A DNA stretch of 64,000 nucleotides from assembly GCA_026874595.1 (NCBI GenBank), contig CM049316.1:52341676-52405675 (forward strand). The letters run 5' to 3'. The translations under genes were made by a program, and so were the position numbers. Under the pieces are notes generated by a model, which saw only the letters and a list, made by a program, of their open reading frames with translations, was not told where the DNA came from and did no database searches. This stretch comes from Sipunculus nudus (Eukaryota; Annelida; Sipuncula; Golfingiida; Sipunculidae). Below are positions 23,763-36,245 of this stretch, piece by piece. The stretch's first letter is position 1. The number at the start of each line of letters is the position of its first letter.

Positions 23763-24262
23763 TGTAATCGGTCTGGGTTAAGTATTTACAAGGTTGCACA
23801 TCGATAGTGGTACACCTGTTTTATTCCCATGTTCTTGTACATAATGGAAGCTCATAACCACTGAAGAGCTTAGTCAAAGTAAAGTAAATATAAGATAAGG
23901 TTAGGGTGCCTGGTTAATGAATGGTCAACACCTGGCATCCTGCTCAAATAGCAAACCCTGTCATACACTAGTACATGGTTCAGTATTATGATTCACTAAC
24001 AAGATTAATGATAATTTTACCATACTATTTATATTGTATCTATTGTTTACATGACAAGTCAAGACATTTTCCTGGTTATAATAGACAAATAATTAATAAA
24101 CAGTAATCCTGATTCAATTTAAGAGATATTATCGACAATATATTATCACTGGTACGAGCTACATTATTGGAGTTTTAAAATGGTCATAGATGGTCTTTAG
24201 ATGATCCGGTGAGCGATAACATCAGAACAAATGCGCAACAGTTGTATCCATTTATCGCCTTA
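23763..24262 (-). repeat. 5' LTR of the Gypsy element
   Basis: Begins TGTAATCGGTCTGGGTTAAG on the + strand; see the 3' LTR for the matching copy. The outer edge fades near 24240-24262, beside an unrelated Gypsy fragment, and may be truncated. Confidence 0.75.
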
Positions 24263-24299
24263 CTCTTTATAATATATGTCCCTAGTAAATTTTTCCCTC

Positions 24300-24925
24300 T
24301 TTCGGGAACAGGTTTTCACCAGGATGAATGCAGAAAATTCAGACGTTCAAAAGTTTAGAGCAGAGAGCAGAGACTTTCCTCTGTCCAGTCCGCAAATGGT
24401 ATATGATATTAGCATGTAAGAAGTACCAGTGAGAAGAGCTTATCAGTCCTCTCTGGTCAACGAATAATACTCCTCAACAGAATGGTCCATATACTACTGC
24501 TGCATTGTGATTGGCCAGATGGAGCACGGTACTCTCTGGGATATTCCGGCATGACGATATTCGCTCCAGGACCTCCATCAATTCCTCTTGCTGATCTGAC
24601 ACTACATTATCTTCAAGGTCACCCTTTCAGAACATATTCTTAGTACGCCATAACCAAAAGGGATCTCTCGGTCTTTGCAAGCCTTGCGGTTATTATTATG
24701 GAGCGTCTTTTGTGACTTGCTAGTCTGGATCCGGTATATGGGTGGCTTACTGGCAACAACCAAGAAGGGCCCCTTCCAAACGGGTTAAAGCTTGGGGCTC
24801 TGGCCCTTCCTAGTTGACTTTTCCATCACGTACACCAGGTCACCTTGACTATAGAGGGCCTCATTCAACCTACGATCATAGATCCTCTCTTGTTGTAACT
24901 TTCTGTCTCCTTCCAGGAGCTTCAT
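24300..24925 (-). pseudogene. Second Gypsy element: integrase C-terminus fragment
   Basis: Minus-strand reading gives 'MKLLEGDRKLQQERIYDRR', 'YSQGDLVYVMEKSTRKGQSP', a stop, 'PVWKGPFLVVASKPPIYRIQ' and 'KACKDREIPFGYGVLR'. This is the GPY/F-type module at the C-terminus of Gypsy/Metaviridae integrases. It lies outside the LTR pair described above, whose element has its own C-terminus near 13050, so it is a different element. It abuts a LINE fragment at 24925. Confidence 0.75.
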
Positions 24926-26175
24926 CTTATCTCGTCCCGTTTTGTCTTTACTTTTCTTCTCCAATTTATCTTTGATCTACCTCTCCGTCTCTTCCCTTCT
25001 AGTGCCAAAGTTACAGCTACTTTAGTGTCGGTGTTCTTTTCCTTTCTAATAACATACCCTAGCCATTTCAAACGTTTAACTTTGATATAGATATACTCTG
25101 TTACCAAATTCATTATTGTGTTTTTATAAAGTTCCTCGTTTGTAATTTACATTGGTCAGTGGACCTTAAGTATCTGATTTAAACACTTTGTTTGAAAAAC
25201 ATTTAGCTTTTACTTGTCTGCCTCTGTCGTTCTCCACGACTCTGAACTGTATAAGGATACAGATAGTACGTTAGTTTTGACAATTCTTTACATTGTGTCT
25301 GTCTTGTATCTGGTAGAAGACCACAGCTTAATTTCACACATGCGCTTCTTGCCAAATTTATTCTTCCCATCTTCTTTCGTTCCCCCTTCCTTGTAAACTT
25401 CCGCTCCAAGATACGTAAAACTGTATAAATCCTTAATTCCTTGACCTCCTATTGATGTCCGATTTTTTTTTTTTTTACTCTTAGTCTGTCTTTTCAGTAT
25501 TAATTTTTTAATTGATAAACCTAGCTGTTCTGTTCAGTCTTTCGCTCTTTTCTTGCTTCTTAAAAGAGCTATATCATCTGCATATTCCAGATGTAAAATT
25601 CCATCTTATTCCGTGCCTCTTTCCTTCAGTTACACATCTCATTATCCAGTCCACTGCTATTATTAAAATAAATCCTTACATCACACATCCTTGCCGAATT
25701 TATGTTTAAACTTCCAAATATTCTGTCTTTCCGTTATCTAAAACAATTCAGCTGCTTCCCTTATAAAAAATTTTGTATCATAATTACCATCTGGTTCGGG
25801 ATTTTAAAGTTTCTGAGAATTCCCAATAGCTTCCTCTCGTAAACTGTCAAATGCTTTTTTTAATTCTATAAAGTTTATATATAACAGTGCTTGCCATTCA
25901 ATGCTGATTTCTATTATGTTTCTAAGTATGAATATCTGGTCTGTTTTCCCTCTACCCTTCCTGTATGCTGCTTGTTTTTTTTCCTTAGTGTTTTGTCTAT
26001 GCATTTCCTTATTCTATCAATTAAGATTCTCCCGAAAATGTTTGCTGGACTACATAGTAAAAAAAAATTTTCTAGAACTGTCACACTTTGTAGGATCTCC
26101 TTTCTTGGGTATTTTGGTAATCAGGCCTTTCTTCCAGTCATTGCAAAAAAAAATTGCCTCCCCCTCCTCCTAAAA
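24926..26175 (-). pseudogene. Non-LTR retrotransposon (LINE) reverse transcriptase fragment
   Basis: In order on the minus strand: 'LPKYPKKGDPTKCDSSRKF' (near 26140-26080), 'YRKGRGKTDQIFILRNIIE' (near 25970-25910), 'KKAFDSLREEAIG', the catalytic YADD box at 25584-25573 within 'LEYADDIALL', and a C-terminal 'RLKWLGYVIRKEKN' with 'GKRRRGRSKINWRR' (25075-24950). Frameshifts and stops abound. The endonuclease is absent (5'-truncated). The exact clade was not decided. Confidence 0.8.
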
Positions 26176-26272
26176 TGAGAGGCAGATGGATTAGCCTAAC
26201 AGTGCCGTTAGTATATGTTGTCCGTCGGGTTAACAGAAACGACTTTCGCATGTGGGTTAGACCGGGCAGAGC

Positions 26273-26515
26273 CTACAGGCTGGTGAGGATCACAACTACA
26301 AGAATTACTGCGGGACAAGCAGCATCAGGATTGTCTAGTCGCTCATAAGCGGCACGGAATTCAGCTCTACAAGCCGCTAATTCCTGAAGAAGCTGTCCAT
26401 GGTCAGTTTGAGAGAGCTGTTGTGCTGCACCAGGTGAACCACTGCTTTGGGCAGCAGGTACATCAGTCTTACCTAAGCCCTTATCAAGAAAGTATTGCCA
26501 GTCAGAGACAGTGAG
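26273..26515 (-). CDS. Unrecognised 80-codon open frame (no ATG)
   Basis: An open frame from just after a stop (26516-26518) to TAG at 26273. It contains 'VSDWQYFLDKGLGKTDVPAA' and 'LLQELAACRAEFRAAYERLD' and ends in a hydrophobic 'AVILVVVILTSL'. Composition is balanced, with no codon-poor AT bias, unlike the random frames around it. It has no start codon or clear splice acceptor. It could be an old exon, a retroelement gag piece, or chance. It sits upstream of the LINE fragment on the same strand. Confidence 0.25.
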   Translation of the reverse strand, partial: LTVSDWQYFLDKGLGKTDVPAAQSSGSPGAAQQLSQTDHGQLLQELAACRAEFRAAYERLDNPDAACPAVILVVVILTSL

Positions 26516-26518
26516 TCA

Positions 26519-27679
26519 AGAAGCTTGTTCTTAATAAGCCAAATCGAAATGTGTATTGGACTAGCAAAGTGCAACAACAGCGACAGCTGCAGAAGCAGAT
26601 TATGTGTATGGTAAACAATTAATAATCTCATCCACAGATGCGGTATGGAGATTGAATGGCTTTGTGAGGTGGATAGCTAATATAAAATCACCAAAGAAGA
26701 GAAATTCTGGGTGATGAATTTGTCAAAATAAATATAGCAGGAAATGTGACAATTATTGTGCTGTAATAGTAACTGTCATGCTCAGTTTTGAGTAAACCAG
26801 TGACGAAATCAAACGAGTAACTGCTCAAAGTAGCTGTACTATAAGCTTAATATAACCCATGTAGAAACAAGTGAGTAATCAAATGGTCAAGTACTAAATG
26901 GTTACTCATAAGCTATCAGATGCATACATGACAATAGCTACAGCAGACCAAGGTAGCCACTATCAGTATAGTAGGGATGAAGTGGTGTATAACTATGCGG
27001 AACAGTATAACTTGTATCCTTTTATTAAGCTTTAATTAAATGTGTTAATGTTATAATTATTCTTAGTGGGTTAATTATTCTACTGAGTAAATCTGCTGAT
27101 ATATGGAAAAGAAACAATATGCTACAGATTAGAACATATTGCTTATACCAGGGTACACACAAAAAAAGGGCATTTTGTATGGGTGTAATTAATAATAATG
27201 GGTAATATGCAAGTCTACAAATGAAAAGAATGCAAACAAAAGGCAGAAATACAGGTGGAGTTAAGCGACTGATTTGGTAATAGGCAGATAAATAGGGTTT
27301 TTATTGTACAGCAATAAGAATGATGAACTAATGACAACAGCAGAGAATATATAATAAATGATTGATGTATAAAAAATGTTTGGTCTATGTGGCCTTCGTG
27401 ATATAAATTTAAGATATTCACAACTGAACAATAACAAAATTGTCAGGAACTTTAGTTGCAACGGCTGTCGATAGACGGCAGCAAGGGTCGAGCACCTTAG
27501 GAAACGATCGGATTCAAGATAGAAACACAAGGTACACCAGTTATTCTCCCATTTTAACCTTGATCTGATGTCAGTTAAACCTATAATGATCAATTAAATT
27601 CACTTTGATACGACTCTGATAAGAACGTTGCATTAAACCCCCCACCCACCCCCGGCTGTCCCCGTGAACCCGATCACCG
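26519..27679. other. Non-coding AT-rich DNA, no gene seen
   Basis: No recognised repeat or protein. The open frame at 27261-27593 (minus) lacks family resemblance. Confidence 0.45.
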
Positions 27680-27687
27680 TGACGTCA
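27680..27687. promoter_or_regulatory. Perfect CRE palindrome TGACGTCA
   Basis: An exact consensus CREB/ATF site in a short GC-richer patch (27640-27740). No gene start is identified beside it, so function is unsupported. Confidence 0.3.
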
Positions 27688-27789
27688 GTTTTACCAAGCA
27701 GCACTGCATGGGTGTCACTTGTAGCTGACGAGCCCCCATGTGTCAATGCTGTGTCGTAATAAAAACACAATTATACAAGGAGCAGTGCA

Positions 27790-28095
27790 AACCGGCCAGA
27801 AAATAAAGAGGCATGACCTCTAGTCGAGCGACAGATCGAGCCATCGCGCTGGATGAGTGACAGCCTTGTCGGTATTAATTATGTATAACTGGTCATCACG
27901 GCCGTAGGTATGACTGATGGACCGGGCACAGTTGTTATCCAGAAAATAAAGAGGCATGACCTCTAGTCGAGCGACAGATGGAGCCATCGCGCTTGTTGAG
28001 TAAGATCCTTGCCGGTATTAATTATGTATTACTGGTCATCACGGCCCCATCACGCTTGACGGGCCGTGCACAACTGATATCCAAACATTCAAGCG
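27790..28095. repeat. ~144-bp tandem duplication
   Basis: 'aataaagaggcatgacctct', then 'gtcgagcgacagat', occurs near 27801 and again near 27945, with 'gccatcgcgct' and 'tggtcatcacggcc' at matching offsets. A third, decayed start ('caagcgacatgacttcaagt') lies near 28090. The two main copies differ by few bases. Confidence 0.85.
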
Positions 28096-28129
28096 ACATG
28101 ACTTCAAGTTAAGCGAAAGAAATACCAGC

Positions 28130-28303
28130 AGTCGATACATCAGGTTTTTCGACACATTTGAGTTCGACACAAAAGTATATAAATTAGTAAGGTTTTAACT
28201 TTTTTTTTTTTTTTTGTTTTTTGCTGTGACTCCACCTTCGACTTCGACACATGCATGCAGGAATTCGACTTAACCAGGTTCGACACTACGAGGTTTCACT
28301 GTA
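28130..28303. mobile_element. Possible pogo/Tc-like MITE terminus
   Basis: The right end read inward (minus) begins CAGTGAAACCTCGTAGTGTC, then 'gaacctggttaagtcgaatt', a style typical of pogo/Tc1-like non-autonomous ends. 'ttcgacac' strings recur on the left (28148, 28166), but a matching left terminus was not found. Confidence 0.3.
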
Positions 28304-28725
28304 TATCTAATGATGCATGCATAAATCACGAGGTATTAGGGCCTACATTTTCCATGCACTTTTCATATTTCCTTATTAAAATATCCAATAAACAGTATAT
28401 TCTACCAAATTCTGTATTCTGTTTTTTTTTAAAGAAAAATCTAATAATAAATAGGGGAAATTTAAATACACCTTCAGTCTGAACAAACTCACAGTATATG
28501 ATGCCTCCGGTACATATGTGTCCAGTCAGTTTGACTTGAAACCCAGATGCTTGGTTATACATGATAGAACTGTCATCAGTGGAAAGCTTGTCTACTTTTT
28601 TGTGTAACTGTGACAACGATTACATTACAAACCCGTCATCATCATTTCACATAATCCGCATACATACCTATAGAAAGTTTTTTTACCTTACAATTAACAG
28701 GCATAAATTAAATATAAAGTAAACA

Positions 28726-30002
<1,277 letters not shown>

Positions 30003-30191
30003 AAACACGGAACGGAACGCGGAACAGGGGCCTAATTTACCGAACGGAACGGAACAAAGATATAAAAAATGTCATAACTTTTAAATAGATGAATGTTTCA
30101 TGACATAATTTATTGTATTATAGCATATTTCAACATTTGCGATTTGTCAAAATTCTATTTAAGCCCCTGTTCCCGTTCCGTTCCGTGTTTT
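30003..30191. mobile_element. 189-bp MITE with ~28-bp terminal inverted repeats
   Basis: The left end AAACACGGAACGGAACGCGG, then 'aacaggggc', is mirrored at the right, whose reverse complement is AAACACGGAACGGAACGGGA, then 'acaggggc'. The interior is AT-rich and non-coding. No convincing target duplication was found. Superfamily unknown. Confidence 0.75.
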
Positions 30192-31534
30192 AAAGGCTCA
30201 TTACATACGCAAATAAGTTATTTAATTATTGTATAATAATTGTTTATTAAATATTAAGTAAAGGGGAAGACCAATAACTCAAGTAAGTATACGAACCATT
30301 TAATCACACTTAATGCTTCTAAATTACCTTCAAATAAAATATTCAAATCAGCATCGCTATTCCTATAGGAAATTTAATTGCCTATGTTATTGTTTATGCA
30401 AATTAATTAACATATAAAGCAAATATGTAAATTAGCTTTGAAATTAAAACTAAATACATATTACCGCTAATAAGTGAATTATTAAGCAACTGTTCCCGTC
30501 TTGATGTTCATATAAAAACAGGCTACTTTAATCTTGATAAATTGTCTATTTGCATAATTTATCTGCATTTTTAATAAAGAATGTATAATTTTATATAGAC
30601 ATAAGTTATATCTTATCAAATTTGAATATTTTGTTCCCGAAATACTTTACTCTTTCTATAAAAAGCCAACTAATTTATAGATTATTCACTATACAATCAA
30701 TTCCACTGATTCATTGAAATATGCATAATTATGCCAATTATCTAATTACATATTACAGTGCAACATTTTGATAGCAGAAATTGATTCTACAAGAAAAATT
30801 AAACTAGAATCTACCAAGACAAGTTTTCTATTGAGGATTATGAGATTTTTCTTGCCAACCATTGTCTAAAATGGCGGTTTTTGAGTTATATATAACCTTG
30901 GTTTTAATATAAACTCAGCATATATATACCATGCATCAAGTAAAGGAATTTTTCCATGATAAAGTTGGATATCGGACTTAAGGGTTCTACCACTGGCACA
31001 CGTTTCATCAAAAGACCTTGTTTAACATGGCATTATCTTTCCATGAAAACATGACCAAAAGGTTTAGACTTGTGAGTGTCCATTATATAACTGTCGCTTC
31101 TAATAAATGACTTGGTAACAGTATTATTCATTTCCACAATATAATATTCCCTTGAATCATCATCATTATCATCATCGTCACTGGTAGTGTTATATGCTTC
31201 ACGCAGCGATTATACCCTGCAGTCGTCCCAGACATCATTTCGTGTCACCGCTGCTTTGTAGGGCAAGATTCTCTGGGCAACGCCACCAGGGGACACAGTG
31301 CAAAGAATTGTAATCAGACCAAAGGGAGCGTGGTATCTCATTGTGCATCCAGTCCCAATTTTAAACATGCCACATCCGCTGTCAGTGGCCTAACTACTCC
31401 AAGACACCAGCTCCTGTTAATGTTAGTTTGACTCTTGGTCAGAACCGGTGCTATATAAGACCAACGTAGTGCTATTAGTGCACATGTCACATCAGTGCTG
31501 CTAGTGTCAACCTCCATTAAGTCTTTCCTTGGTA
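30192..31534. other. Very AT-rich non-coding DNA
   Basis: No gene. A 'catcatcattatcatcatcg' simple-repeat patch lies near 31158. Nothing else recognised. Confidence 0.5.
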
Positions 31535-31890
31535 GTCTTGAAGCCAAGTTGGCAAAACCGCTTTGAAAATGGAGTTAACTGTCCCTAAAAGGACTACAAA
31601 TTCCAAGGTTTATTTTACGAACTATAGGTATTAGGATGTTTATTTAATGAGGTCTGCTCGGGATATGCTCTTGCAAAAGGATTCATATCGAGCGTCAAAT
31701 TAGGCCTTAGTCTTGGAGCCGAGTTGGCAAAACCGCTTTGAAAATGGAGTTAACTGTCCCTAAAAGGACTACAAATTCCAAGGTTTATTTTACGAACTAT
31801 AGGTATTAGAATGTTTATTTAATGAGGTCTGCTCAGGATCTGCTCTTTCAAAAGGTTTCATATCAAGCAAAAAAATAAGTCTGTTGGGGG
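31535..31890. repeat. Recent 175-bp tandem duplication
   Basis: The block containing 'agttggcaaaaccgctttga', 'ctgtccctaaaaggactaca' and 'aatgaggtctgctc' starts near 31535 and again near 31710. The two copies are nearly identical up to 'aaaaggattcatatc / aaaaggtttcatatc'. Confidence 0.9.
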
Positions 31891-32084
31891 AAATTCAGTG
31901 TTGTATTTGAACCTAAATAACTCTACCAGCCTGAAGGTAAGCAGTACGTATATGGACTTGTTCGAAAGGTATGAACATGCACTTTAAAATGAATACTTAT
32001 TTGAGACAAAGAAAGATAAATTGTAACATTTACACCTTTTAAAAGTACCCAATACCCCTAAGATTGTGTGAAAATCTGCCTTTT

Positions 32085-33480
32085 TGTACATAGAAGTTTC
32101 ACAAGGCGTACAATCGTTGATGTGCTTACCATCACTTAGTTTCCTGATGTATCACCAACAGACAATGGCTTTGATGTATACACCCAACCCTACCTCCTCT
32201 CCAGCTCTTCTCAGTCTCACAAGGTCCTCTGATGCCTACTTGTTTCTAGATGTTATCAGAGTCACATCATCTGCAAAAGCCAGGTCTGACAGTTGTCAGA
32301 CTTCATTGATACCTTTAAGGGGAAAACCCCCATTTCCTCATCGGCAGACCATTACCATCCCAGGCTTTTTGTAGCACCCAGTCACCCAGCAGTTTTAAGA
32401 GCAGAGGTGAACACACACATCCCTGTCTGACTCTCGTCTCTGTACTGAAATAGTCGGATGTTTCTGTGCCAATCCTCACCCTTGACTGGCGTCCCGTGTA
32501 TGTGTCATTGATGTTCGAATTCTTAGCAAACTTACTATGTATTCTATGTAGGATGATCAAAGCAAAGGCTCTGCCTGCTACAGAGAGTAATAAAATACCA
32601 AGGTATGGTGCGCCAGTCTTCTGGAATGTACTCCAGATCTTGCCAATCAATTTATGTAGTTTCTCAAGGAATACTTTCCTTCCTGCCTTTAAGAACTCTG
32701 CACTGATGTTATCATACCTGTTGGCTTGTTTTTTTTTTTTCAGCTTACTGACAGCTCTTTCCACCTCTTTTGGTTTAGGTTTATCTGTCTCAATGTCCAG
32801 ATCTTGGGTTTCGCTAGTTATTGGATAGTAAAGCCTTCTATAGATGCTGGCCTCTTTAGTAGCTCATGAAAGTGCTCCTTTCATTTGCCTTCACTTTTTT
32901 ATCTGTCGAGTTAGATCCCTCTGGTATACTTTCCTTTGGTTGTTCGTTCTGGTTGCGTCACCCCGCTCTTCTGCATATGTATCAAAACAGTTTTGTTTGT
33001 CTCTTTTTGCACTGAAGCATCTAGCTTTCTTAACTCCTCATTACAGTTCCTTTTTCTATAACTGTCCCATTTGTTCTTTCCTACTCTTCCCTTCTCGATC
33101 AATTCTTCATTCTCAACACCTATTCACTCTTTCCTGTTGTGCTTCACTGGGATTACGGTGGTACCTGCAGCTTCGGTGATGCCATCTCTGATGTTCAGCC
33201 ACTCTTCCTCCACGGTCCTTCCAGTGCTCTAAGAGCTGATGTTCTTCTTAATGTCTTGTTTGCTGCCATCCCTGATGTTCCCAAAGTTCAGCTTGAAGGT
33301 GGCAAACTGTCTGGTCTGTTCATAAGGATTAGAGTATGATAGTTCCATCATGAAGGTTCCTACCAGTAGTTCGCGATCACTGTATATATCTGCGCCTCTA
33401 TCGATTCTGCTTTCTTCAAGGGATCTTTTCCATCTCTTATTGATGATCACATGATCTATCTGAGCTCTTGTTTTGCTGTG
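32085..33480 (-). pseudogene. LINE endonuclease-reverse transcriptase fragment
   Basis: Minus-strand order: endonuclease end ('RRSLEE' region followed by 'RIDRGADIYSDRELLVGTFM', near 33430-33345), linker, then 'KLKKKKQANRYDNISAEFLK' (near 32755-32690), 'VAGRAFALIILHRI' (near 32580), 'GTETSDYFSTETRVRQGCVC' (near 32480-32410), and the catalytic FADD box at 32278-32267 within 'LAFADDVTLITSRNK'. Broken by frameshifts and truncated at both ends. Sequence details differ from the 24926-26175 fragment, so it is a different family or subfamily. Confidence 0.8.
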
Positions 33481-34446
33481 CTACTGGTCCAGGGGTACTT
33501 GCGGATGGTCTTATGTAAGAGCAATGTTCCACCAATAGTAAAACCATAAGTGCTGAAAGTGTCCGGTAGACATTGCCCATTGCCAATTGTTTTATTCTAA
33601 ATGAAAATTTATCCATTTAATAATGACATTAGTATATCTGTTGAACCATTCTTGGCCAAACATTGGAAAAACTTTATCAAATTTTGTGAAATGTGCATCA
33701 AAATATGATAAAAATAATTCAAACAGGACCAGTTTTTTTGGCAGGAAAGTTCCAGGTTAAACAACATCTCAATATCTTTTGATGATGCATGTTTACTAAT
33801 GAACTTCGACATCCGACTTGCGATATTCAGGTTTTTCACGGAACGAGATCTCCTGCTAGACACACTTCATGAGTAATAGACAACTGTGATAGTTCCTTAA
33901 TTCGTGCACTAATAATAAATTCTGAATAGTCAAGGGAATACATGAAAAGGAGTTCTGTGACAAAGCCCAGTGACATGACGGTCAATTATAATATAATTTA
34001 GTTCATGTGCCCATGCTAACAAAATATGATCAAAACGTAAATCGGCCTGAAGTTCACTTTGATTATCAGTTAATGTGTATGTTGATATGTCATCGGTAGT
34101 GCCGTAGTGGTATTATATATTTTAGTTTTTTGTACATCATAGGCATTCAGAATTCATATTTGTCATTGATAAACGGCATTATATTAATTTTATGGTTATT
34201 TATCTGTTCTAGAGTAGTTATATTACATGTCAAAAAAAGTTAACACTAAGAACACCCAGAGACATTGTAATCCCAAGAAACCGTGCAAACATATTTAATA
34301 AATGTGTAAAAAAGACGCCATTTTGAAATCCAATATGGCTGCCATAAAATCTGTTGACAAAAATGCAACCTAGATGTTCATTAGGGTCCAAGGATTCCCA
34401 AAAACATTGGTTCCAAAAAAGTATCAGAAATTTTTTGCAGCTTCTG
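33481..34446. other. Non-coding AT-rich DNA, no gene seen
   Basis: Nothing recognised. A minus-strand open frame (33609-33863) has no family resemblance. Confidence 0.45.
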
Positions 34447-34620
34447 TTACTGCTTCATAAAGACGAACACTTGTTCTTCCGCAGTCACGAGGTCTTCGCT
34501 GTAGAGTGCCTGGATAAGGTTCCCGACCTCGTGCTCAACATCCGCCTTGTCTGATGTGTTTTCAGCGAGTTCACCGGCACAGACTGTTGATATCCCTGTT
34601 AACCGCCAGCCGTTAGCCAT
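34447..34620 (-). CDS. Unrecognised 57-codon open frame
   Basis: ATG at 34620 to TAA at 34447. It contains 'MANGWRLTGISTVCAGELAE' and 'EVGNLIQALYSEDLVTAEEQ'. Amino-acid composition is balanced and acidic, unlike the AT-driven frames nearby, and local GC is raised. No signal peptide or known domain. It could be an exon, a repeat-encoded fragment or chance. The opposite strand also has an open frame (34547-34774) that looks less protein-like. Confidence 0.25.
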   Translation of the reverse strand: MANGWRLTGISTVCAGELAENTSDKADVEHEVGNLIQALYSEDLVTAEEQVFVFMKQ

Positions 34621-35015
34621 GGTTGATTATTTCACATCCTTCCTATTAATTGTTATGCATGGCGTCTTTCATATGAACGCGCTCAATCCTGCCCTTCTCA
34701 TCGAAATCTCTTCTGTGTTAAAACATGTAACATTGTTTGATACCTCAAAGAACTTAATTAGTGGGACAAACTGACTCAATCAGTGGGTCCAGTGTATGAT
34801 TAGAAGAATTGGAAAGCCTGGATTTCACGTATAATTGATCAGGGCGCTGTGTGCACGGGGCCGACGGTTCACATCAAGGGAAAGTAAACCGGTCGAATTT
34901 TCGAGTAAGAAACACGTTTTTTCCTTGTTTTATCCTTGTTTGCTTAATGAAAGGTCAATTCGGAGTCGGACACCGATGCTGTCGGTATGTCAAGGCTAAT
35001 TTGTATGTTTTCTTT
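34621..35015. other. Non-coding spacer
   Basis: No feature recognised before the family D element. Confidence 0.4.
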
Positions 35016-35559
35016 TAAGCGAACCTGTGAGCTTATGCGATGGTGTGGCGTCGTCCGGCGTCCGTCGTCCGTCGTCTGTACGTTAACCTATACTATCTTG
35101 AAAACGGCAAGAATTAGCATCATCAAATTTTATGCATAAAATTAGTCATCTAAAAAACTCTATCGGATTTTGCTTATTTTTTGGCTAACTGCATTTTCTT
35201 AGATTTTATAGGGAAAAAGCTAAAAAAGCTTAAAAAATCTTCTTCTCCGAATCTGTTCAGCCAAATTGTCCAATATTTTACAGAAATGATTTCTGGAACA
35301 ATCTCTCTCAAGTTTGTTCGAATGGTTTAAGTTCGGTGATTTTTGGCCGAGTTACAGGAAGTTGAACTTAGTCATCTGTCCAAAAAAGCATACTAAAATT
35401 ACAATTTCAGAAATGGCTTGAGCTATCATCACCAATGTTGGTCACATGAGTCATATCTGAAATTGAGGTATTGGTGGCGCCACCTGCATCGGCCTTTTTT
35501 GTACGGGGGTCATCAGTGCCCGTATCAAACTGAAGTCTACAAATAACTTCTTCTCTGAA

Positions 35560-36245
35560 ACGATATGGCCAAATTTTTTAATATCGCACAGAAATGATCC
35601 TAGGGTAGTGCTTTCTGAAGTTTGTTCAAATGGTCTCAGTTCAGTGACTTTTGGCTAAGTTATGGGAAGCTGAATTTAGTCATATGACATAGCAGCCCAT
35701 TTTAGCTAAGTGGCTAAAAAAATCTTCTTCTCAAAAACCACTGGGCCAAATTCTTAAATCTCACACATTAATTATCCTTAGATGTTGATAATTCATGTTT
35801 GTTCAAATGGTCTCAGTTCAGTGACTTTTGGCTAAGTTATGGGAAGCTGAATTTATTCATATGCCGTAACAGCCCATTTTAGCTAAGTGGCTACAAAAAT
35901 CTTCTCAAAAACCACTGGGCCAAATTTTTAAATCTCACACATTAATTATTCTTAGTTGTTGATAATTCAAATTTGTTAAAATTGGTCAGTTCAGTGACTT
36001 TTGGCTGAGTTATGGGAAGCTGAATTTAGTCATATGCCGTAACAGCCCATTTTAGCTAAGTGGCTACAAAAATCTTCTTCTCAAAAACCACTGGGCCAAA
36101 TTCTTAAATCTCACACATTAATTATTCTTAGATGTTGATAATTCGAGTTTGTTCAAATGGTTTTGGTTCAATGATTTTTGGCTGAATTATGGGAAGCTGA
36201 ACTTTGCCATTTTGCTGTATTTTCCCATATGAGTTATAATCCTAC
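35560..36245. repeat. ~176-bp tandem repeat inside family D copy 2
   Basis: 'tcagtgacttttggct(a/g)ag', followed by 'ttatgggaagctgaattta', recurs at 35641, 35818, 35991 and 36168, with 'aaaaccactgggccaaatt' and 'tctcacacattaattat' at fixed offsets. Confidence 0.9.

Larger units (their letters stand above)
10771..24262 (-). mobile_element. Gypsy-type LTR retrotransposon, split by a 7.6-kb insertion
   Basis: Two direct ~490-520-bp repeats (10771-11290 and 23763-24262) bound minus-strand pol fragments in the order primer-binding site, reverse transcriptase, [insertion], RNase H, integrase. Total span is about 13.5 kb. Subtracting the 15103-22687 insertion leaves about 5.9 kb, a normal Gypsy length. 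Gag and most of the protease are missing, because only ~340 bp separate the primer-binding site from the reverse transcriptase. The coding regions carry many stops and frameshifts, so the copy is dead. No clear target-site duplication was seen. Confidence 0.8.
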
